From: Saprolegnia diclina VS20
Taxonomy: Eukaryota; Oomycota; Saprolegniomycetes; Saprolegniales; Saprolegniaceae
Direction of reading: 5' to 3'
DNA length: 31,829 nt
NCBI RefSeq assembly: GCF_000281045.1
Contig: NW_008246110.1
Coordinates: 139,698-171,526, forward strand
A program made the position numbers and the translations under genes. Numbering within the stretch: position 1 is the stretch's first letter; each line of letters begins with the position of its first letter. Of the stretch, positions 9,145-17,867 are shown one piece after another. The notes under the pieces were generated by a model, which was not told the DNA's origin, made no database searches, and saw only the letters and a list, made by a program, of their open reading frames with translations.

Positions 9145-12129
9145 TTGCGACTCTTGGCTGGTGACCTCGTCCGCCTCGTCGAGACCGACGACGCGCGTGT
9201 GGCCGACGCGATTACTGCTCTCGGCGGCGTCGATGGCCTCGCGGCCGCGCTCGACGTCCGCCTCGACGTCGGCCTGAAGTCGGCCCACACGAACGACCTG
9301 GCCCAGCGGACAGCTACGTTTGGCACCAACGATTTGGTCGTGGACTTGCCGCTGACGCTTCTCGCCCGCATGCGCATGACGTTCGAGGTTCGCTCATATG
9401 CCAATGACGCCTATGACAATGGTGACGCGTAGGACGTGACGCTGCGCATTCTGTGTGGCGCGGGCGTCGTGTCGCTTTTGCTGGGCGGCGCCCAAGGCGC
9501 GGCCAACGACTGGATCCAAGGCGCGTGGATCCTTCTCGCCGTATTTAGCATCGTCCTCGTTACTGCGTACCAGGAGCACGCGAAAGACGCGCAGTTCCGC
9601 GCGCTCAACCGCGTCAAGCAAGACGAGCGCATCAAGGTACTTCGGGATGGCGGCCCCACTCTCGTGCGCAAGTTCCAGCTCGTTGTCGGCGACGTCGTGC
9701 GCCTGGAGGTCGGCGACATCGTACCCGCCGACGGCCTCGTCTTCGCCAGCCATGACCTCAAGCTCGACGAGAGCACAATGACGGGCGAGTCGACATACGT
9801 GACCAAGCAGATCGTCCTCGCGGGCACGCAGGTCATGGAAGGCGTCGGGAGCATGCTCGTGCTCTGCGTCGGCGCGTCGACACAGGCCGGTATGATCGCT
9901 TCGCTCGTGGCCGGCAAGGCGCTCGCGACACCATCGTCCTCGACAGAAAAAGAAACCAACTCGGACGGCTACCGCGCGATCGAGACTCCGCGCGCCGCGG
10001 ACGGCGTGGTAACTTCAAAGACAGTCTCAGAGCCAGCGTCGCCACTGCACGGCAAGCTCGACGCCGTCATGTTGCTCCTCGGCAAGGTGAGCGTGGTCGT
10101 AGCGCTGCTTGTCTTTATAGCGCTAGCAACGCGCTACTCGATCACAACGTTCGCCGTCGACGAGCCCGAGTGGTCCCAGAAACACCTTCAAGAATACCTG
10201 ACGTTCTTCATCCTCGGCGTCACGGTCCTTGTGGTGGGCATTCCCGAAGGTCTCCCGCTTGCTGTCACAATCGCCCTCTCCTACTCGATCAAGAAGATGC
10301 TCTTGGACAACAACCTCGTGCGCCACCTCGACGCGTGCGAGACCATGGGGTCGGCGACTACGATCTGCTCGGACAAGACGGGGACGCTCACAACCAACCG
10401 CATGACGGTCGTCGAAAGCTACGTCGGCGGCACCGAATTCTCGTCCTCGGCCGACCTCGGCGTTGCCTTGTCGCCGGTCGCCATGGCGGCCCTCTGCGAC
10501 GGCATCTGCCTCAACTCGACGGCCGAGATCCTCCCGCCGCTCAAAGAAGGCGGCAAGCCCGAGCACACGGGCAACAAGACCGAGTGCGCGCTCCTCCAGT
10601 TTGCCGCCGACATGGGTGTCGCCTACGCCGACGTGCGCAAGGGCGGTGAGATTGGCCACATGATTACGTTCAGCTCGGCCAAGAAGCGCATGTCGGTGGT
10701 TGTCCGCGTCTCGGCGACGACGTGCCGTGTGTTTACCAAGGGCGCGAGTGAGATTGTGCTGGAGCTTTGCACGTCGCAGCAGCGCCTCGACGGCTCGACG
10801 ATCCCGATGGAGAGTCACATGAAGAGCCACATTCTGAGCAACGTGATTGAAAAGTACGCTGGCCAGGCGTACCGGACGCTCTGCCTGGCGTACCGTGACA
10901 TTGACGCGTCGATGGACGACATCAAGAGCTGGTCGGACGACGAGATCGAGCGCGACCTCACGTGCGTGGCCATTGTCGGCATCGAAGACCCGGTCCGCGA
11001 CGAAGTGCCGGGCGCGATCCGCCAGTGCAACGACGCCGGCATCGTCGTGCGCATGGTGACCGGCGACAACATTGCGACGGCCAAGTCGATCGCGCTCAAG
11101 TGCGGCATCCTCTCGCCCAACGACGGGTCGCTGGTCATGGAAGGCACCGAGTTCCGTCGCCGCGTCTTGGACTCGAACGGCAACATCATCCAGAGCGAGT
11201 TTGACAAGATCTGGCCCATGCTCCGCGTGCTCGCGCGGTCGAGCCCGAAGGACAAGTACACGCTCGTGTCGGGTCTGATTGCGTCCAACGTGTACCCGCA
11301 CGGTCCGCAGGTCGTGGCGGTGACGGGCGACGGCACCAACGACGCGCCGGCGCTCAAGAAGGCGGACGTCGGTTTTGCGATGGGCATTTGCGGCACGGCG
11401 GTCGCCAAGGACGCGTCCGATATCATCTTGATGGACGACAACTTCAAGTCGATTGTCAACGCAGTCAAGTGGGGTCGCAACGTGTACGACTCGATCTCCA
11501 AGTTTCTCCAGTTCCAGCTTACCGTGATTTTGACGGCGGTGGCGCTCACAGTCTTCGGCTCTCTCTTTCTGGCGAAGACGCCGCTGACGGCGATTCAAAT
11601 GCTGTGGTTCAACCTCATCATGGACCTGTTTGCATCGCTTGCACTTGCAACAGAGAAGCCGACCGACGCGCTGCTCGAGCGCAAGCCATACCCGCGCACC
11701 AAGCCGCTCATCTCGAAAACGATGGCCAAGCACATTGTCGGTCAAAGCCTCTTTCAAGTGTGCTTACTTCTGCTGCTTGTCTTCTATGGCGACGAGCTTC
11801 TGGACGTGCCGTCCGGTCGTGACGCACCGATGCCAACAAAGCACTACACGATGGTCTTTGCCACGTTTGTGTTTCTCCAAATCTTCAACGAAATCAACGC
11901 GCGCAAGCTTCGCGACGAGTGCAATGTGTTTACGGGCGTCGGGGCCAACCACGCATTTCTTGCTTTGTTCCTGCTCCAGTTTATCATACAAGTGATTGTC
12001 ACGCAGTTTGGCGGCGTCGCGTTTAGCTGCGAGCCGCTGACGTCGACACAGCTGATGCTCGCTCTCGGCCTTGGTGCGCTCTCGTTGCCTGTGGGTCTCT
12101 GCCTCCGCCTCGTACCAGTTCTGCGCTAA
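9145..12129 (+). CDS. P-type Ca2+-ATPase, type IIB (PMCA-like)
   Basis: ATP-driven calcium export pump of the plasma membrane or vacuole. Exons about 9145-9387 and 9433-12129, intron 45 nt; about 979 aa. PEGLPLAV (M4, from 10243), CSDKTGTLT with the phosphorylated Asp at 10372, KGASEIV, TGDNIATAKS, GDGTNDAPALK (about 11331) and MLWFNLIMD (M6) are all present. Ten membrane segments can be placed. The protein ends right after M10, so there is no long C-terminal calmodulin-binding tail. The N-terminal exon reads sensibly from LAGDLVRLVETDD, but the frame has a stop at 9142-9144, no in-frame ATG until about 9370 and no acceptor AG nearby. The start is therefore a non-AUG codon, or there is a one-base error or true frameshift between the ATG at 9132 and about 9155. 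Function sure; 5' end unresolved. Confidence 0.9.
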
Positions 12130-12270
12130 GCTCTTAAGAGAAAGGTCGTCGGTGGTATATTGTGCAGGCAAAGAGGCTGCGTTATCATGGCTATTATTGT
12201 GTGAAAATATACGCGATTTTGGAGAAGAGCTTTGCGCGATTTCGGTAGGATGCAGAGCGATTTCGAGCAC
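12130..12270. other. Region between ATPase and assembly gap
   Basis: Holds the ATPase 3' end, the second repeat copy (12193-12213) and three CGATTT motifs at 12214, 12237 and 12258, spaced 23 and 21 bases. An open minus-strand frame continuing from across the gap (12194-12270) is very arginine-rich and unlike the EGF protein, so I do not treat it as coding. Confidence 0.5.
12193..12213 (+). repeat. Copy 2 of the repeat flanking the Ca2+-ATPase
   Basis: Same strand and 21 identical bases to 9108-9128. It ends 57 bases before the assembly gap. Sequence after the repeat does not resemble the ATPase 5' exon, so it is not a simple visible start of a second pump copy. Confidence 0.85.
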
Positions 12271-12370
12271 NNNNNNNNNNNNNNNNNNNNNNNNNNNNNN
12301 NNNNNNNNNNNNNNNNNNNNNNNNNNNNNNNNNNNNNNNNNNNNNNNNNNNNNNNNNNNNNNNNNNNNNN
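12271..12370. other. Assembly gap (100 N)
   Basis: Exactly 100 N, a conventional placeholder for a gap of unknown size. It removes the C-terminal part of the minus-strand EGF/fibre gene. The right edge starts inside an in-frame tandem repeat, which probably caused the break. Confidence 0.98.
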
Positions 12371-12465
12371 GCTCGATGCCGTCACCGCGCCAGTCACGGC
12401 AAGAGTAGAATCGAGGGCCGTCGCCCCGACGACGTGCAGCGTGCTCGATGCCGTCACCGCGCCAG
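12371..12465 (-). repeat. In-frame direct repeat at the gap edge
   Basis: Twenty-three bases at 12371-12393 recur exactly at 12443-12465, a period of 72 bases or 24 codons. On the minus strand both copies encode GAVTASS. The array probably continues into the gap. Confidence 0.85.
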
Positions 12466-14978
12466 CAATGGAGGCGGTCCCTGTCGACACGACGAGGTTG
12501 CCTTGGTGCAGCGTCGTGTCGCCAGTTCCCTGGATGTCAAATATCGGTGTCCCCACTATCACCTCGGCCTGGAGGATGTAGAAGGAGGGAGGAGCCGTAG
12601 CAGCTGTCGTTGCGAGATACAACAAGGCTTTTGTAAAAGCCGCATCGGTGGCGTACACGGCTGCCGCATGGACCGAAGTGGCCTTTTGCGTGATCGACGT
12701 ACCACCGTCTTCGACAACGAGGCCCGTGGTAGAAATCGTAGCTCCTCCGGTCGCGACTTGAAGACCCGCTTTGATGACAGCACCACCCGCGTCGACGAGA
12801 AGACCGCCGTTGGAAATCGTGGCGCCACCCATGACAACCTCGAAGCCTCCGACCCACACCTTGGTGAGGCCAGAGCCGTGGACGGAAAAAAGCTGAATGT
12901 TGTTGGCTTTGGCTTCGAGTAGGTAGAAGCCTGTGTTGGCGGCACGGCTTGTTTGAATCGTCGCCACGGTGCCACCGAACGCGTTGTCGGTGGAGGTCAC
13001 TGTCAACGCGGCCGCCGTCGGATCTTGGTTGGTCACACTGGCACCGCCGTTGCTGATGGTCGTGCGCCCAGACGACTCGACAGCAAACGCGACCGTACTA
13101 CTAGCCGTGCATTTGAGTAAAAAATAGTCTGTCGCGGGGTAGGCCGATGCCGTTGCCGCCAAGACGGACAGCACCGTGCCCGTGAACGCGGCGTTGGTAC
13201 TTTGAACCGTTGTCGTCGTCGTCGCCGTCGTCGTGTCGGTGATCGTGGCGCCCCCCGAGAGCACCTCGAAACCACCGCGACGTACCGTCGTCCGGCCGTC
13301 GCCACGCACATCAAACACCGCTGTCGACAGTCCCGACGTGTACGCAGCAATCAAGTTGAACGCACTAGAGCCCGCGCGAGTGGCTTGGAGCAGGAGTACG
13401 TTGCTCGTATACGAGGCGTGTCCAGCGACGAGACCGAGGACGGCTGCATTTTGAGCCGAGGCCGACACCGTCGCGCCGCCGTCGACGACTTGGAGACCGC
13501 CCGTCTGGATCGTCGCGCCCGATTGAACAAACAAAGTACCCGACTGGATGCGGACGTTGCCGGTGTTCCAGTACGTGTGGCCCGCGCCGTCCATATAGAA
13601 GAGCGTAACCGCGCTAGCTTCGATCTGCACCATTTGAAAGTCCGTCGCACTGCCCTTGATCGTGTGGATGCGCAGTGCTGTGCCTTGGAACGTCGTCCCC
13701 GTTGGCTCGATGAGGAACCCGTCGCGCTGGTCCAGATTGTCGGGGATGTTGCTCGGCTGGTTGCAGTCGATCGCCTTGTAGTCCATAAAGCACGTGCAGA
13801 GACCAGTGGCAAAGTCGCAAATGCCGCGGTTCGAGCAAAACGCGTACTCTAATGGCAAGCTCAATCGGGAACAAGAAACAACGAGTCGTCGGACCGACGA
13901 GGTTGGCCGTGTTGCCGTCGACAAGGCTGCACGACGGCGTGTTGCTGCTCGTGACACCGAGCACGTTGCAACTGAATTGACTCAGCGCCGGGTTCCCGTC
14001 GTGCGTAAACACATTGTTCTCCACCGGCGTCAATGGCCACGACGTGAACGTAATCGTATACGACGCACCTACCCCACGAGAGGATGTGGCCTAAGGGTGT
14101 TGCAACCAACCGTACCGCCCGTCGTGCCGTCGATAGCGCCTTGCACGCACGTCGCACTCCCAACAGTGCTAAGACTGCTGATCGCCGCCGCACAAATCGC
14201 ATTCGAGTTGGCGTTGCCATTCGCCGGCATCGTCACCGAGCGCCCGTTGAACGTAAACGTCACGGTGCCCGCAAGCGCCGACCCGGCACCGGCGACGGTC
14301 AACACCACGCTCCGGTACGTCTGGCCTGTCGTGAGCGGATCGTCGTTCTTGGGGCACATGCCTAATCAGATGTCAATCACGCGGCGCTCAGTACGACGCA
14401 CGTACGCAGAGAGCAGTCGGGGCCTTGGTAACCGTAGTCGCAAAAGCACGCCATCATCGAGTTGGCTTCCCAGTTGGTGTACGCTGGACCGGACCCGGTG
14501 CCAGTGTCTCGGCCGTGCGCGAGCGCCATCATGGCCGTCGATTGGCACATGCCGTGGCCCGAGCACGAGTTTAAGCACACACCTACGCAGCTTGCAAGCA
14601 TCGACTACGAATCGAATGGCGTACTTCGCTGGCACGCGTCCCCGGCGAATCCATCAGCGCATGTGCACACTCCTTTGATGTAGTCGCACGTCCCTCGGTT
14701 CGAGCACTCCATCATCGAGTGGGCCGTGTTGGCCGCCAACGCCTTGTCGGACCACGCGATGCCCTTTGGGCAGGCGCGGCGCGAGCAGTCGGCGCCCATA
14801 AAATTGGCAAAGCACGTGCATTTGCTAGCAAAACAAACATGAGTCCACACGTATATCTGCTGGTCGAGTACTTGGCCGCGCCGCACGTGCCATGCCCCGA
14901 GCACATGTTGGCGCAGGTGCCATCGGCAGCGTCCCAGGCGCTGAGGCTGAGCGCAACAAGGAGGTTTACGAAGCGCAT
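12371..14978 (-). CDS. Secreted EGF/beta-module protein with fibre repeats (C-terminus in gap)
   Basis: Exons (minus strand): 14872-14978, 14625-14824, 14406-14582, 14116-14361, 13899-14068, then 12371-13846 into the gap; at least 792 aa. ATG at 14978 starts a signal peptide (MRFVNLLVALSLSA). EGF-like modules follow: CSGHGTC...ADC, ECSNRGTCD, CSGHGMC...GPDC. Then come a beta-rich segment beginning CPKNDDPLTTGQ and another EGF (CSNRGICD...CTC). From about residue 330 there are four long repeats with motifs like FDVRGDGRTTV, GGFEV and GGATI, ending in short STLHVVGATALDSTL and GAVTASS units that resemble trimeric tail-fibre or beta-helix shafts. A cell-surface, mastigoneme or wall role is inferred from the architecture. 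The acceptor before exon 6 is ambiguous (intron 13847-13898, or a 34-nt one). The N-terminal exons are well supported; the tail is missing. Confidence 0.8.
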
Positions 14979-15050
14979 TGATTGATGCTCGGCGATCCGA
15001 CTCGAAACGTCGTTTGAAGCGCGATCTTGCGCCGATGGTGGTGACACGCA

Positions 15051-15299
15051 CGTTAAACACACGCGTTAAATGGTGCGTGCAACGACGGTTTCGGTTAAAC
15101 GCCGTCGTCGACACCCAGGCACGCCTCAAGACAATCGCATACCGACCGCACGCGTACCTCAGGTGTGGGCTACAGCCCACGCATTCCCGTGTCATAAACA
15201 CGATTTTGACCATCCAGCTCTTTTGTGGTTTGCAAGGTAGCATCACCAGCAACTCGGAATCGGCATTTAACGCATTTATCGTTTTTAACGCATTTAACG
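15051..15299. promoter_or_regulatory. Shared promoter with mirrored TTTAACG elements
   Basis: The 330 bp between the two divergent EGF genes hold CGTTAAA at 15051-15057 and 15064-15070, and TTTAACG at 15266-15272, 15284-15290 and 15293-15299. Relative to the gene on its own side, each copy reads TTTAACG towards the start codon. The longer form CATTTAACG occurs at 15264 and 15291 (+) and at 15064-15072 (-). A MYB-like or cell-cycle regulator could bind it; that is inference. A related GTTAAACG lies near 15094. Confidence 0.55.
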
Positions 15300-15308
15300 T
15301 GTTGGTCG

Positions 15309-17855
15309 ATGCAACCGCCCCAACACGGCGCTGGTGTCCGACGGCAGGCCCTTGTGGCGACGCTGCTACTTTTGCTGCCGCGCATTCATGGTGCATGTCC
15401 CATCGCACCACTCAGTGGACGTATCTGCAACGGCCACGGAGACTGCAACGTCCTCGGCGAGTGCGTCTGCGACAGCAGCAGCTTTGGCTTCGACTGCTCG
15501 CAAAGTACGATGCCATCGTTTTTGAGCAGTCGTCATACCTTTCTAGTGCGCTGTCCAATCGGTCGAGCGTGGGCTGGCGACGCGACTGGTGTCGACGCGA
15601 TCCACGGCTTGGTCGAGTGCGCCAACCGAGGCGTGTGCGACCGGACGACCGGGCTTTGCAACTGCGACGCGGGCTTCACCGGCACGAATTGCGCCCATCG
15701 TTGGTCTCTGTCCGATGATCCTCTCGATGAGTCTGTGTTGTGTATTTAGTCGCATGCTTTTCCTCTTGCTCGTTGAGCGGTCAGTGCCTCTCTATGGAAG
15801 CGTTGGCCGCAGCCATGAGCCCCTTTGCCTTCACCTACACGGGCGTCTGGGACGCGACGTCGATTCACGGCTGCGTGTGCGACGCTGGCACCGGCGGCCC
15901 CGACTGCTCGCTTCGTACGGTTATCTCATTCTGGTTAAGTCTGTTTTCATAATTCAATTCAGAGTTATGCCCGCCCGGTGACGACCCGATGACGACCGGT
16001 CAGGTCAACGAGAAGCAGCTCTTGCGCTGCACCGGTGTCGGCTCGTTCCAGCTCAAGTTCAACGGACAGCTTTCGGCTCCGATATCGAGCTCAGCCACGG
16101 CGCCGCAGCTCACCAATGTGCTGCAGGTACTAGGTGTCACAACTAGGACATTCCCTTGACGCACTGTGACGCAGGGTCTCGGCGGTGCCGGCAAGTTGAC
16201 AATCACATACTCGCAAGGCACACAGTTATGCGTCAGCGCGGGCTCCAACGTGGCCACGATCGAGTTCACGTCCCGCTTTGGCCCGTGCGTGCGGCGACCG
16301 TTGCTGTTGGAGGATCTCAAAGCTGGGTTGTAGACAGCCGCCCTTCCTCGTGCAAACTGTGAATGCGCAAAAACTACCGAGCATGACCGGTGGCAACGTC
16401 ATCGTGGCGCACGGCGGCGCGGCCATTGGTGGGTTTGTCAGTGTCCGCGGCTCGAAAGAATACCAAGCGTGCAGCAATCGCGGTGTCTGCGACACGAGTG
16501 AACACACCGTCGTCATCATACGAGCTGTACCGTGTATATGAGTAGGCCAGGGGACGTGCTCGTGCTATCTCTACCCGATGCCCGGGTATCGATCGAGCGA
16601 TGGCTACGGCAACGTTGGCCTGCGCGGTGACTGCGGCGCCCCCGACAATACCAATTTCTACGGCGGCCCTATCTCTGGGTGCCCAGGATACCTTCCATGC
16701 AGCGGTCACGGCATGTGCTCGGGCTCCCCTGCCTTTGCGTGCAAGTGCTCGCCGGGCTGGACATCGGGCGATTGCTCGCAGCGTACACTACACCAACCTT
16801 TGGATGTGACGTAACGTTGGGTAGGCGCTTGTCCGACGGGCGCTTCGTGGTTTGCGCTGCCAACGTCGACCAATGTCGCGCACAAAACGCCCGAGACGTG
16901 CTCCAACACGGGACTCTGCGACCCAACGACGGGCACGTGCACCTGCTTTCCTCCCTTCACCGGGGCCGCGTGCGAGCTCCGTGCGCGTCACCTCACAATA
17001 CTTGACCATTGTTGACCTGACCGCGTAGTCGACTGCCCGTATGGTCCTGACAGTGCCACTCCGTGCTCGGGCCACGGCTCTTGCCTCACACTGGCCGAGT
17101 TGGCGGCGGCGACAACCATGCAAGGTCTACCTGCTGGCTTCACGTACGGTGCCAACCCCAACAACCCCGCGACGTGGGACGCCACCATGATCCAAGGATG
17201 CAAGTGCGATGACGGATTTACGGGCCATGACTGCAACCAACGTACCCTCTACTCGCTCGACTCGACCAACAACATTTCAATGAGGGTTAGGGGTATGTCC
17301 CACCGGCGACGACCCGGATACGACCGGTCAAAACAATGCAGTTCAACAGGTCACGTGCGCAGCGTCGTCGGGAGTCTTCCAACTAGGCTTCCGAGGCGCG
17401 TACACGGACCCACTGCCGTTCAACGCCCCTATGCTCGACGTTCAAGCCGCGCTTCTCGGTCTTTCGACGCTGCACGGTCTCTCGCTGCAGTATTCGCACA
17501 CAGGCAAGCGTACGCCTACCTCAGAATCGCACTCACAAGCGATACAGGGGCCTGTGTTGGCGGCAATAGCATGACTCTGACGTTCACGCAAGACTTTGGC
17601 GCGCTCCCAACTGTGCAACTGCTGGATGCGTCGCTCATACTTACGTCGCCGTCGTCTGTCACGACGCTCGTGCCTGGCAGCAAAGAAGACGCCGAGTGTG
17701 CGAACCATGGCCACTGCGACACAACCCAAGGCGTCTGCGTCTGTGCGCGCGACTATGCCAGCAGCGACGGCAACGGCGGACCCGGCAACCGCGGCGACTG
17801 CGGCTATCGACGTCAGTTCTTCATGGGCGAGGATAACGCCGACGTCGAGGCTTGA
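15309..17855 (+). CDS. Secreted EGF/beta-module protein
   Basis: Eleven exons: 15309-15504, 15547-15699, 15750-15914, 15963-16126, 16175-16284, 16334-16497, 16546-16782, 16825-16980, 17029-17241, 17291-17509, 17548-17855; 796 aa expected (226 codons to the end of exon 4, then 569 plus stop). A signal peptide (ALVATLLLLLPRIHGA) is followed by EGF modules (CNGHGDC, CANRGVCD, CSLSGQC, CSNRGVCD, CSGHGMC, CSNTGLCD, CSGHGSC, CANHGHCD). Two copies of a super-module are visible: EGF, then a beta-rich segment starting CPxGDDPxTTGQ, then EGF ending DGxGNxGxRGDCG. Eight of ten introns are phase 1 and most sit two or three codons after an EGF's last Cys. No membrane anchor is seen, and the second super-module stops abruptly at RGDCGYRRQFF. 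The stop lies 12 bp from the stop of the converging gene. Related to the divergent neighbour; likely a surface or matrix protein. Exon 5-6 junction restores FGPQPPF. Confidence 0.8.
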
Positions 17856-17867
17856 AGTACGACTTGA

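Noticed and set aside
10123-11757. 544-codon open frame antisense to the Ca2+-ATPase
   Set aside because: Covers the pump's catalytic core and has a histidine/arginine/aspartate bias typical of reversed G/C-rich codons.
12194-12270. EGF/fibre reading frame continuing across the gap to a stop at 12194
   Set aside because: The frame across 100 N is meaningless, and the residues left of the gap are basic and unlike the repeat region.
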